A stretch of 64,000 nt of DNA from Archangium gephyra (GTDB lineage Bacteria > Myxococcota > Myxococcia > Myxococcales > Myxococcaceae): assembly GCA_003243425.1 (NCBI GenBank), contig QFQP01000002.1, positions 434,001-498,000 on the forward strand, in the 5' to 3' direction. Shown here piece by piece: positions 56,693-64,000 of the stretch (its first letter is position 1; every line of letters begins with the position of its first letter). The notes under the pieces are model-generated. The model was not told the DNA's origin, did not search any database, and saw only the letters and a list, made by a program, of their open reading frames with translations. Both the position numbers and the translations under genes were made by a program.

Positions 56693-57032
56693 CTGGAACT
56701 CCTGAACAGAGCGAGACCAATCTCCGCACCAGCTCGCCGGGAGCTGAGGCCTTCACGAAGCGCATGTCCACGTCTGGAGATGAGTCGTCGAGCCCGGTCA
56801 ACATCGCCACGCGTGGCCGTGAGCTCAGTGCCCGGAGCTCGGCCAGCAACTCGGGCCCTTCACCGTCGGGCAACCGGTGATCGAGCACCACCAGACGGAA
56901 CTGCGACTCCTTCAGCCGCGCGCGCGCCTCCTCGAGGCTCCCGGCTTCGGTGACCAGCAGCCCTTCGTCTTCCAGCAGCGCGCCGAGCGTGAGCCGCAGC
57001 GCGCGGTCGTCGTCGACGAGCAACACCTTCAT
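56682..57032 (-). CDS. Single-domain response regulator
   Basis: 116 residues: a receiver with VDDD at 6-9, phosphorylation site in LVVLDHRLPDGEG, and K in VKASAPGELV. No output domain. The start touches the stop of the HATPase-only gene (TGAATG). It likely accepts phosphate in the phosphorelay built by its neighbours. Confidence 0.9.
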   Translation of the reverse strand: MKVLLVDDDRALRLTLGALLEDEGLLVTEAGSLEEARARLKESQFRLVVLDHRLPDGEGPELLAELRALSSRPRVAMLTGLDDSSPDVDMRFVKASAPGELVRRLVSLCSGVPDGG

Positions 57033-57368
57033 TCAAGCCTCTCCCTTCGGAAGCACGATGGTGGCGCGCGTACCGCGGGGCCCCGCCGGCTCGATGGTGA
57101 GTGACCCGCGCTGCGCGATGGTGAGCCGCCGCGCCAGCTTGAGGCCGAGCCCCAGCCGGTGCTCACGGGTGGTGAACCCCGGTGAGAAGAGGCGCTCCGC
57201 GATCTCGCGAACGCCCGGGCCGTCGTCCTCCACCGACAGGCGCGACTCGAGCGGCGTCGGTGAGTCCCACACCCCGCGCAGACGCGCCGGCTGGCCACCC
57301 GCCGCGTCGACCGCGTTGGACAGCAACTCGAAGAACGCGAGCTCGAGCTCGGGCCGCGAGGCGTGCAC
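57033..57368 (-). CDS. Histidine-kinase HATPase domain, possibly frameshifted
   Basis: 111 residues from a GTG at 57368. Only the ATP-binding half of a histidine kinase is present: N-box ELLSNAVDAA, G1 DDGPGV, F-box LFSPGFTT and G2 GLGLKLARR. There is no dimerisation or sensor domain. An ATG at 57448 with a good GAGGAG site opens in a different frame (MLSPPAHLHVFRQLRIAEEP) and runs through this region out of frame, so a frameshift near the GGGG run at about 57378-57381 may have split one gene. If complete, it would be a small kinase module working with the receivers on either side. Confidence 0.6.
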   Translation of the reverse strand: MHASRPELELAFFELLSNAVDAAGGQPARLRGVWDSPTPLESRLSVEDDGPGVREIAERLFSPGFTTREHRLGLGLKLARRLTIAQRGSLTIEPAGPRGTRATIVLPKGEA

Positions 57369-57455
57369 CTCGCAGCGCCCCTCGCCGTCGGCTCCTCGGC
57401 GATGCGGAGCTGCCGGAACACGTGGAGATGCGCAGGCGGGGACAACATGTCGGTT

Positions 57456-58181
57456 TCAGCTCCTCGAGGCGCGCGCGCGGGCAATGCCGCGGGTGAGCGC
57501 CGACAACGTGACGGGTTTGCGCATGAACGACGAGACTCCAAGCGTGGAGAGACGGGGGGCATCGTGGAGCTGCATCGTGCTGGTGAGGGCGATGACGCGC
57601 ATGTGCGGCTGCCGGGCGCGGAGCTCCTTGAGCACGTGCGCCGCGTCGAGCCCCGGCAACGCGACGTCGAGCACGCACACGTCGACGCGCTGGGTGTCGA
57701 TGGCGCCGATCGCGTCGGCGGGCCGCGACACGGCGATGGCCTGAAGCCCGCGGCTCTTGAGTGCCGCGACCGTCGCGCGCGCGGTGACCGAGTCGTCGAC
57801 CACCAGCACCGCGGGGGCGGCCAGCGCCCGGGCGATGACGTCGAGCGCGTGTTGCACGTCGAAGGGCTTGTCGAGAATGGCGAACACCCCGTCGCCCATG
57901 GCGCTGTCGACCAGCTCTTCCTGCGCGAAGGCGGTCATCAGCAACATGGGCACGCCCGGCTGCTCGGTGCGCACGCGGCGAAACAGCTCGACGCCGGTCA
58001 TGCCCGGCATGCGGATGTCGCTGACGATCACGTCGAAGCGCTGGTGCTGCAGTTGCTCGAGCGCGGCCTCGGCCGTCGGCGCTTCGCTCACCTCGAACCC
58101 TTCGAGCTCGAGGTTCGCCGCGAGCGTGGTGCGCAGCCCCGCCTCGTCGTCGACCACCAGGACTCTTCGCTGCGCGTTCAT
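57456..58181 (-). CDS. Tandem-receiver response regulator
   Basis: 241 residues from the ATG at 58181. Two receiver domains in a row: the first (residues 6-120) has the phospho-site in IVSDIRMPGMTG and lysine in DKPFDVQ. The second (about 128-240) has LVVDDS, VLDVALPGLDA and MRKPVTLS. No output domain. It follows the membrane-bound kinase with a small overlap and is probably its main phospho-acceptor. Confidence 0.88.
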   Translation of the reverse strand: MNAQRRVLVVDDEAGLRTTLAANLELEGFEVSEAPTAEAALEQLQHQRFDVIVSDIRMPGMTGVELFRRVRTEQPGVPMLLMTAFAQEELVDSAMGDGVFAILDKPFDVQHALDVIARALAAPAVLVVDDSVTARATVAALKSRGLQAIAVSRPADAIGAIDTQRVDVCVLDVALPGLDAAHVLKELRARQPHMRVIALTSTMQLHDAPRLSTLGVSSFMRKPVTLSALTRGIARARASRS

Positions 58182-58192
58182 CTCTTTTCCCC

Positions 58193-59539
58193 TCATGCGC
58201 TGCGTGCCGGGAGCTCGACGCTGAACGTCGACCCCTGCCCCACCGCGCTCTGAACGTTGATGGTGCCACCGTGGCTCTTCACGAGCCCGGCGACGATCGC
58301 CAGCCCCAGGCCGGTGCCGCGCGTCTTGGTGGTGAAGAGCGGCTCGAAGATCTTCCGCGCCACGTCTTCACTCATGCCGGTGCCGTCGTCGGTGACGGTG
58401 AGCGTCCACGGCAGCCCGTCGCCGCCGCTGGCGCCCACGCGCACGCTTCCGCCCCGGCCCGTCGGCACCGCTTCGGTCGCGTTCTGAACGAGGTTGGCCA
58501 CCACCTGACGAAACTGGTCCTTGTCGAGGTCAGGCACCGGCAGCGCATCAGACACGTCGTTCACCACTTCGACCCCCTCACGCGGCGGAATGAGGGCGAT
58601 CGCCTCCTGCACCAGCGGCCGCAACGGGCATGGCACCCGCGCTGGCGGTCGCTCCCGCGCGAAGTCGAGCAGGTCGCTGATGATGCGCGAACACGAGTTC
58701 AGCTCCTGCTCGACGACCTGGAAGAACTGGCCGATGCGCTTGTCGTCTTGAATGACGGTGGGCGACGCATTCGGCGCCAGCACGCGCTTCGAAATGTAGG
58801 TGACCGAGTTGCGCACTGCCGCGAGCGGGTTGCGAAGTTCGTGCCCGACGCTGGCGGCGAGCTGGCCGACGGCAGCGAGCTTCTCGGTACGGCTCAACGC
58901 GTCGTGGGTGTCGCGCGCGTCTTGCAGCGCGGCTTCGGCCTCGGCCTGCCGAAGCGCCACCGTGCGCAGCTCTGCGACACCGCGCTGACAGGCCAGCACG
59001 AGGAAGATGTCTTCGAACAGCACCCAGCCGGCGTGCTCGAGAAAACGCCACCACTCGGGGTTGGTGATTCCGTAGACCGACTCGGGCCAGAAGACGCCGC
59101 GCGCCGCGTGATCGCCGACCACCACCAGCGTGGCGGGCACGAGCACACGCCAGTCGCGGTAGAACGCGAGAAACGCGAGCGACCCGAAGATGTGGAAGTG
59201 CGTCTCGATGCGGCCGCCGGCGAGGTGAATGAGCAGCGCCGACCACAGCATCTGCGCGACGGCGACGACCATGCGCGTGGTGACCGCCGCGGGGAACTTC
59301 CAGACCAGGAACAGCGGCAGGCTGCTGATGACGCCACCGAGCACGACCGCGGCCACGACGTGCACGTGAAGCGACGACGCACGGCCCTCCCACGTGCGCG
59401 GCGAGACGACGAGCGAGAGCACCACGGCGAACCCCCACTGCACCAGCATCAACACGCCCATCGCCCGCGACGTGCGGGAGGCGTTCTCGTCGCGGTAGGC
59501 CGTGAAGAGCGTCTCGGCGCGCTGAGCGACGGTCACCAT
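58193..59539 (-). CDS. Membrane sensor histidine kinase
   Basis: 448 residues. Residues 28-185 contain about six membrane helices. The conserved stretch ETHFHIFGSLAFLAFYRDW (about 112-130) is a sensor module also seen in chemoreceptors and GGDEF proteins. A short coiled coil is followed by HisKA with H233 in GHELRNPLAAVRNS, then HATPase with N-box NLVQNATEAV, G1 DDGTGM and G2 GTGLGLAI. It likely starts the phosphorelay for the receivers encoded downstream. Confidence 0.92.
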   Translation of the reverse strand: MVTVAQRAETLFTAYRDENASRTSRAMGVLMLVQWGFAVVLSLVVSPRTWEGRASSLHVHVVAAVVLGGVISSLPLFLVWKFPAAVTTRMVVAVAQMLWSALLIHLAGGRIETHFHIFGSLAFLAFYRDWRVLVPATLVVVGDHAARGVFWPESVYGITNPEWWRFLEHAGWVLFEDIFLVLACQRGVAELRTVALRQAEAEAALQDARDTHDALSRTEKLAAVGQLAASVGHELRNPLAAVRNSVTYISKRVLAPNASPTVIQDDKRIGQFFQVVEQELNSCSRIISDLLDFARERPPARVPCPLRPLVQEAIALIPPREGVEVVNDVSDALPVPDLDKDQFRQVVANLVQNATEAVPTGRGGSVRVGASGGDGLPWTLTVTDDGTGMSEDVARKIFEPLFTTKTRGTGLGLAIVAGLVKSHGGTINVQSAVGQGSTFSVELPARSA

Positions 59540-59541
59540 TC

Positions 59542-60135
59542 TCAGGAGCCCTCCTCGTTCTCGAGACCACAGCCGAACACCGGCGCCGTCGAGAGCGCCC
59601 GCTGACCTGCGAGCAGCACCGTCATCCGCTCGGCGCCGGGGCTGTCACCTTCATGACCTCGTGCGACGGTGAGCCCCCCACGGAACAGGAGCCTGCCATC
59701 AGGCGCGTAGAGCAGCGCGGTGCCCGAGGTGTGTGCGCCCAGACGTTTCGACACCGTGCCGTCGACGTCGATGGTGCGTTGCACGTCGGGCCACTGGCCG
59801 GCGCGGTCCCACAGGGCGCCATGAATGAACGAGGCGTCTTCGCCTTCGGGCTGCACGAAGAGCAGCAGCGCGGCGACCTTGCCCTGTTGCCGGGTGAGGA
59901 ACTTCTGCAGCTCGGTGAAGGTCGCCCGGGTGCACGGACACTGCGGGTGCACGGTGACGATCACCGTCGGTCGATCCTCCGCGAGGCGAACCGTGCTGCC
60001 CGTCGGGAGCACCTCGCGCGGCGCCGGCGGCACCAGCGACGCGGGCGTCGACTTGGAGCGCGTGAGCACGACGGCGCCTGCGACGGCCGCCGTGAGCCAC
60101 AGCGCGATGACGATGAACACCCCCCCGGACCGCAT
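59542..60135 (-). CDS. Membrane-anchored thioredoxin/peroxiredoxin-like protein
   Basis: 197 residues from the ATG at 60135 (the upstream ATG at 60171 gives a poor N-terminus). A membrane helix (residues 5-25) anchors it. The domain resembles a thioredoxin or peroxiredoxin fold, with HPQCPCTRATFTELQKFL as the cysteine active-site region and GTALLYAPDGRLLFRGGL later. RedB-type proteins look similar. Probably a periplasmic redox protein. Two bases from the kinase gene start. Confidence 0.7.
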   Translation of the reverse strand: MRSGGVFIVIALWLTAAVAGAVVLTRSKSTPASLVPPAPREVLPTGSTVRLAEDRPTVIVTVHPQCPCTRATFTELQKFLTRQQGKVAALLLFVQPEGEDASFIHGALWDRAGQWPDVQRTIDVDGTVSKRLGAHTSGTALLYAPDGRLLFRGGLTVARGHEGDSPGAERMTVLLAGQRALSTAPVFGCGLENEEGS

Positions 60136-60210
60136 GCACCAACCATGGCAAACAGACCGTTGCAGTCGCAACGGAAGTCGAGTGCCACACCCAGGGAGTC
60201 AACAGAAATG

Positions 60211-60237
60211 GGGCGATCTTCCCAGGGAAGATCGCCC
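60211..60237 (-). terminator. Strong intrinsic terminator-like hairpin
   Basis: GGGCGATCTTCCC and GGGAAGATCGCCC flank one base, giving a stem of about 12 pairs. On the minus strand the sequence after it is CATTTCTGTT. It stands 23 bases after the VWA gene stop and before the thioredoxin-like gene, so it should end the VWA transcript. Confidence 0.7.
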
Positions 60238-60259
60238 GTCAAATCAAATACTTGAGACC

Positions 60260-61405
60260 TTAGAGAGCGAAGTCAGCCTTCACGGCCTGAGTACGGGCCG
60301 ACTCAATCAAGGCGTCGTCCATCGTCTTGGTGGCGTCCTTCGCCTTCTTCTTCATTTCGCCCGCGACGAACGCGTCGCGCTCGGCCGCGAGCTTCTGAAT
60401 CTGGGTCTGCAGCTTCGCGCGTTCGGCAGCCTTCTCAGCGACGAACTTCTCGCGCTCGGCGTCGTTCATCTTCTGCATTTCGGCGGGCAGTTCTTCCTTC
60501 GGCACGGTGGCCATCGGCTTGCCTTCCTTCCTGGCGTCGACGAGGTCCCAGTCGCTGTTCTGGTAGTTCGCCGAAGCCTTGGCGGCGGCGCGCGTCGACA
60601 TCGACGAAGCGCTCATGCCAGCGGCGTTCTTGTCCTGCGCCTCCTGGCGAGCGACGGCAGCGCGACCTTTGCCGCCGTACGCGATGTACGTCTTGTTGAG
60701 CTCCTGCGAGAGGCGCGCGATCTCCGCGTCTTGCGGAGCGTCGACGCGGGCCACGGCGCGGTTCGAATCGATGAACAGGAAGTTGCCGTCAGCGAGCCTC
60801 GCGGCGTCGGCCCAGTTGCCGGCGACGCCGTCGCGTTCGGTGCCGGCGTGAATGGTGTTCACCACGATGCCGCGCGCGATGGCGGTGCGCACCGACTCCT
60901 TGTAGGCGATGGGGCCCTGCGAGAAGGGCTCGTTGCCGGCGATGTAGATGAGCTTCAGATCCTTCGGGTTCTTTGACCACTCGAGCTCGGTGAGCGAGTG
61001 CTGAATGGCCGCGCCGCAGTATTCCTCGCCGCCGTTGGTGGTGAGCTTGAAGAGCTCTTCAGACACGCGGTCGAGGTCGGTGGTGAGCGGCACCAGCATC
61101 TTCACGTGATGCTGCGCGGAGGGAATCGAGTCGTTGCCGTAGTGGTACAGCGCGAGCTCGAGCTTCGGGCGCTTGCCGTCCTTCTTCGCGGTCGCGAAGG
61201 TGTTCACGATGCGCCACAGCTGTTCACGGGTCTGATTGATGAGGCCGTCCATCGAGCCCGAGGTGTCGAGGAGGATCGCGATCTGGATCTTCGGCTCGGT
61301 CTGGACCTTCTCGACGATGGCCGGAGCGTCGGTCTTGTCAGCGGCGACACAAGGGACGGCCGTCAACGCCGCGGCGCACGCGGCGAGCAGAGACTTACGG
61401 AACAT
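60260..61405 (-). CDS. Secreted VWA-domain protein
   Basis: 381 residues. Signal peptide (1-22, ending CVAA). The VWA domain spans about 40-215 with MIDAS LLDTSGSMDG and later TTNGGEEYCG and IAGNEPFSQG. The last 165 residues are an Ala/Lys/Glu-rich coiled coil (ELPAEMQKMNDAEREKFVAE). It binds divalent metal and likely a protein partner outside the inner membrane. The gene stands alone, ended by the hairpin downstream. Confidence 0.87.
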   Translation of the reverse strand: MFRKSLLAACAAALTAVPCVAADKTDAPAIVEKVQTEPKIQIAILLDTSGSMDGLINQTREQLWRIVNTFATAKKDGKRPKLELALYHYGNDSIPSAQHHVKMLVPLTTDLDRVSEELFKLTTNGGEEYCGAAIQHSLTELEWSKNPKDLKLIYIAGNEPFSQGPIAYKESVRTAIARGIVVNTIHAGTERDGVAGNWADAARLADGNFLFIDSNRAVARVDAPQDAEIARLSQELNKTYIAYGGKGRAAVARQEAQDKNAAGMSASSMSTRAAAKASANYQNSDWDLVDARKEGKPMATVPKEELPAEMQKMNDAEREKFVAEKAAERAKLQTQIQKLAAERDAFVAGEMKKKAKDATKTMDDALIESARTQAVKADFAL

Positions 61406-61593
61406 GGAGGTGACTCCTTCGATGAGCGCGGCAGTGCGCCCGGTGTTTCGTCAAACGGGTGTGCCGGAAATCCGATCTGTCAGAATCGCGCGCGCGTGAT
61501 GGCAGCGAGAACTTCAAGTGTCGGCGCGGACTTACGAGTTCGAATGGCGCTGGTCGCCGCGCGCTCGCTGCTCTGCGCGCCCCGGGGGCCGAC

Positions 61594-62772
61594 GTGAGCC
61601 TGTCGCTCCGCCCACCCGAGTCGTCGAACGTCGGTGACGATGTCCGCCGACGACTGGAAGGTCGCGTGGAAGCGCTGGAGGACGCCTTGTCGCTGCTCGA
61701 CGCGGTGTCGCGCGCGCTGGGCCGTGGTGTTCAAGAAGATGACGACGCTCGCACGGTGCGTGAGGCGATCTCGCAGCTGCCGCGCCTCGATGAACACGCC
61801 TCGAGACTGGCGAGCGTGCCTGAGACCGAGGCGCTGGTACGCCGCTACAGCGCGTTGAAGAAGTCACTCGAGCGCCAGGTCGCAGGCCCGTCACTGCGCG
61901 CTGGCCTCACGCGGGTGCTCGAACGCCGCGCGCCCGAGGTTCACGAACCGCAAGAAGGCGACACCGTCTTGCTGGACGCACCAACGATGCCGTCGTGGCT
62001 GCGTGGGCTCACGAGCCTGGCGGTGGCGACCCTCGTCGTGCTGCGCACGCGCCAGCCGTTGTTCTTCGGTCTGCTGCCGGTCTCGTGGACCGCGTTGAAC
62101 ATCATCTTCCCGCGAGAGCGCTGGTTCGCCATTCAGCCGCACCGGTTGTTCATGAGCCGGCGCATCAACCGGCCGCTGCGCGAGGTGAAGTGGTCCGAGC
62201 CGCTGCAGATCGAACGCGTCGACACGTTCTTCCGCGTGCGCTCGAAGTGGACGGAGCTTCCGCTTTCTCCTGCGCTCCCGGAGTCGTTCGCCAGCTGGCT
62301 CGCCCTGCTCACCGGTCCGTGGCTCAACGCGCTCTCGCCCGTGAAGCAGAACGTCATCGTGCTGAAGGGCGCGAACGATGCGAACGGCGAAACAGGCGCC
62401 GTCTTCGTCACCGGCGAAGGCGTGCTCTTCGTACCCGACGTGGCGAAGGCGCTCGTGGCGCGCTCGCTCGTCAACGAGCCCATCTCCGTGCCACCGTGGA
62501 ACACGCTGGTCGAAGCGCTTCAACACGCGCGCAACTGGAACGACCTGGGCCCGCACCTCGCGATGAAGTGCGACGGAGCGTGGCTGCGGCGCGGCACGTT
62601 CACCGTCGAACAGGCGGGCCCGGTGACCTTGCGCCTCAACGGAAACACGGCGGTCTCCGAAGACGCCACCGGCAACCGCGGGCGCTGGACGCTCGTGCAG
62701 CTCACGCTCGAGCCGAGGAACCGTGCCCCGGCGCTCGCGCTGCTCGAGAACACCGCCGCCTCTGACGGTTGA
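61594..62772 (+). CDS. Membrane-associated protein of unknown function
   Basis: 392 residues from the GTG at 61594; the frame is open to 61459 but the earlier part is rich in rare-looking arginine sequence. Residues 15-110 are a helical, charged region (LEGRVEALEDALSLLDAVSR). A hydrophobic pair follows near 140-175 (LTSLAVATLVVLRTRQPLFF and LLPVSWTALNIIF). The second half is beta-rich and may fold like a PH or PilZ-type domain. I do not recognise the family. It starts 188 bases from the oppositely directed VWA gene. Confidence 0.6.
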   Translation: MSLSLRPPESSNVGDDVRRRLEGRVEALEDALSLLDAVSRALGRGVQEDDDARTVREAISQLPRLDEHASRLASVPETEALVRRYSALKKSLERQVAGPSLRAGLTRVLERRAPEVHEPQEGDTVLLDAPTMPSWLRGLTSLAVATLVVLRTRQPLFFGLLPVSWTALNIIFPRERWFAIQPHRLFMSRRINRPLREVKWSEPLQIERVDTFFRVRSKWTELPLSPALPESFASWLALLTGPWLNALSPVKQNVIVLKGANDANGETGAVFVTGEGVLFVPDVAKALVARSLVNEPISVPPWNTLVEALQHARNWNDLGPHLAMKCDGAWLRRGTFTVEQAGPVTLRLNGNTAVSEDATGNRGRWTLVQLTLEPRNRAPALALLENTAASDG

Positions 62773-62826
62773 CCGACGACAAGCGCAGCCGGCGTGCGAA
62801 GATCGCCTGAGCACCTCGGGGTCCAC

Positions 62827-62976
62827 GTGTACGAACTCGCAGCATCACCGGGAATTCTCCGGTTCCTTCAATACGTCTACGGCTTCATCGCGTTCTGCAG
62901 CGCGGTCGGCTTCCTCCACCCGAAATTGCGAAGGCCCGAGAGTCTTCCGATTCGCCAGGCGATCAACTCGTGGTGA
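62827..62976 (+). pseudogene. cdsA: 5' part of cdsA-like gene ending at an in-frame TGA
   Basis: From a GTG at 62827 (a GTG at 62794 is also in frame) 49 codons read MYELAASPGILRFLQYVYGF, a normal start for a CTP:phosphatidate cytidylyltransferase of this type. The frame then meets TGA in the context AACTCGTGG-TGA-CCACCC and continues open without a shift into the rest of the enzyme. A TGG-to-TGA change would explain it, since a second tryptophan fits there. It may be a real mutation, a sequencing error, or read-through. Confidence 0.65.
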
Positions 62977-63027
62977 CCACCCGCGCTCTACGGAGGCGCC
63001 GCGACGCTGCTCGGAGGTCGCGCCGCC

Positions 63028-63765
63028 GTGGCACTCTTTCTCGTGGTGAGCCTCTGGGCGCTGCGTGAATTCCTGCGCTTCCTCCCCGCTGAAGAGCGGC
63101 CGAAAGACACGGTGGTGCTGGCGGTCGTGGCGACGGTGCTCCACTACGGCGCCATCGCGCTGAACCTCGAGACGGTGTCGCCAGACCTGGTGCTCGTCTT
63201 CTTCTGCTTCGCGGTGATTCCGCTGGTGCGGGCGCGGCTGCATGGGCCGGCGGGCGTGCTCACGGCCTCGGGGCGCATCGCGTTCGGGTTGCTCGTGTGC
63301 ACGTTTGCGCTCGGTCACGTGGCGCGCCTGTTCCTGCTGCCGTCGACCGTCGGTCCCGCGGGGCCCGAAGGGCTGGCGGGGCTGCTCTTCGTATCGATCA
63401 TGACCAACGACGCGAGCCAGTACGTGGTGGGCAAGCTGACCGGCAGACACCGCCTCGCGCCGGTGCTGAGCCCCAGGAAGACGTGGGAGGGCTTCGCTGG
63501 CGGCGTACTGATCACCGCGCTGGTGACGTCGGCTGCGTCTTCGTTGCTGGCGCCGTTCGATCGACTCACGGGCGCGTTGCTCGGGGCGGCGATGGCGATT
63601 TTGGGGTTGCTCGGAGACCTGCTGGTCTCGGCGATCAAGCGTGACGTCGGCGTGAAGGACAGCGGCGCGGTGCTGCCGGGCCAGGGCGGCATTCTCGATC
63701 GCTGCGACAGCATGCTGCTGAGCGCCCCGCTCTTCTTCTACGTGGTGAACGCGTGGCTGCGCTGA
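63028..63765 (+). CDS. cdsA: Phosphatidate cytidylyltransferase, part downstream of an in-frame stop
   Basis: 245 residues from a GTG that is in the same frame as the 5' part. About seven membrane helices. The C-terminal signature is SAIKRDVGVKDSG with PGQGGILDRCDS, where the family usually has His in place of the Gln in PGQGG. NDASQYVVGKLTGRH and SPRKTWEGFAGG are also typical. CdsA makes CDP-diacylglycerol for phospholipid synthesis. Translation from this internal GTG would lack the first one or two helices and may not be functional. The next gene overlaps its stop by 13 bases. Confidence 0.75.
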   Translation: MALFLVVSLWALREFLRFLPAEERPKDTVVLAVVATVLHYGAIALNLETVSPDLVLVFFCFAVIPLVRARLHGPAGVLTASGRIAFGLLVCTFALGHVARLFLLPSTVGPAGPEGLAGLLFVSIMTNDASQYVVGKLTGRHRLAPVLSPRKTWEGFAGGVLITALVTSAASSLLAPFDRLTGALLGAAMAILGLLGDLLVSAIKRDVGVKDSGAVLPGQGGILDRCDSMLLSAPLFFYVVNAWLR

Positions 63766-64000
63766 CGTTCGACGCGCTTCGGGCCGAGCTCGACCGCGCG
63801 GGCTGCTTCAAGACGCGGCCCGCCTCGGCGGTCGCGAGCCTCGTGCTGCATCTGGTTGCGTCGGCCGCGCTCTTCTTCGCGAGTGCGCACCTCGGCAGTG
63901 CGCTGCTCTTCGTCGCCGGGTCGCTGGTGTTCTACCGCCTGGGCTGGCTCATGCACGACGCCGCGCACGGCGGCACGTTCTCGTCGACCGTGGCCAACAA
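63753..64000 (+). CDS. Fatty acid desaturase, N-terminal part, runs off window
   Basis: 82 codons from the GTG at 63753, cut by the window edge. A hydrophobic stretch (about residues 27-60) is followed by YRLGWLMHDAAHGGTF, with HDAAH as the first histidine box (HxxxH) of membrane-bound fatty acid desaturases or ketolases. The gene overlaps the cdsA-like gene by 13 bases, in keeping with membrane-lipid synthesis. The rest of the protein is outside the window. Confidence 0.65.
   Translation, partial: MAALTFDALRAELDRAGCFKTRPASAVASLVLHLVASAALFFASAHLGSALLFVAGSLVFYRLGWLMHDAAHGGTFSSTVAN

Noticed and set aside
62974..62976. Selenocysteine codon in the cdsA-like gene
   Set aside because: No selenocysteine is known in this family at this place, and a Trp-to-stop change is simpler; I could not identify a SECIS-like stem after it.

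Overview
The window is a GC-rich, gene-dense piece of a myxobacterial (Myxococcota) chromosome. Three markers support this: a bactofilin trio next to a ParB-like PadC gene (2311-4474), a protein ending in a MYXO-CTERM-type sorting tail (42321-45770), and a TIGR02996 repeat-companion protein (51137-52777). Start codons are often GTG, and neighbouring genes often overlap by ATGA or GTGA. No rRNA, tRNA, CRISPR array, insertion sequence or prophage was seen. No gap between genes exceeds about 200 bases.

Layout. 1-9520, all minus strand: a nucleotide-transporter-like membrane protein with a helical-repeat tail (cut by the window edge), pyrE, padC, bacP, bacO, bacN, an alpha/beta hydrolase, a TPR protein and a hybrid histidine kinase. 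9659-13452, plus: an OmpA-family envelope protein and a lipoprotein. 13455-23560, minus: a long co-directional run of Flp-like pilin, cpaB, tadB, tadC, an FHA-TPR protein, xseA, xseB, a polyprenyl synthase, dxs and tlyA. It joins Tad pilus parts to exonuclease VII and isoprenoid synthesis. 23626-25786: an ECF sigma factor with its zinc-finger anti-sigma factor. 26246-34014: a complete oligopeptide ABC importer whose operon contains two GspE-N/MshEN-type proteins between the permease and ATPase genes, with a LolB-like lipoprotein upstream. 34056-35208, plus: an ExbB/ExbD pair. 35402-41058, minus: a hydrolase, a steroid-reductase-like protein and a fatty-acid beta-oxidation set (acyl-CoA dehydrogenase, two hot-dog dehydratases, a DapB-like oxidoreductase). 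41186-42265: an HD-GYP response regulator. 42321-47909: envelope proteins, including a HEAT-cyclophilin fusion. 47984-51041: zinc-ribbon membrane protein, MoxR and DUF58. 51137-56295: a TIGR02996 protein and a small lipoprotein diverge from a three-gene operon. 56276-60135: a cluster of receivers and kinases. 60260-64000: a secreted VWA protein, a membrane protein, a cdsA-like gene broken by an in-frame TGA, and the start of a fatty acid desaturase.

The most interesting unit is 53173-56295: a Ro60/TROVE-like protein with a VWA domain, an unrecognised 320-residue coiled-coil protein, and a 119-residue JAMM/MPN+ metalloprotease-like protein. The genes are 1 base apart and then overlap by 4 bases. 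I read this as a possible undescribed Ro-type RNA-quality-control or conflict module with its own isopeptidase-like enzyme. No E1, E2 or ubiquitin-like partner is present nearby. Other points of note: exonuclease VII subunits carrying a clamp-motif-like and an SSB-tip-like peptide, a degenerate 21-bp array at 35.24-35.42 kb, and a 21-bp operator-like palindrome before the acyl-CoA dehydrogenase gene.
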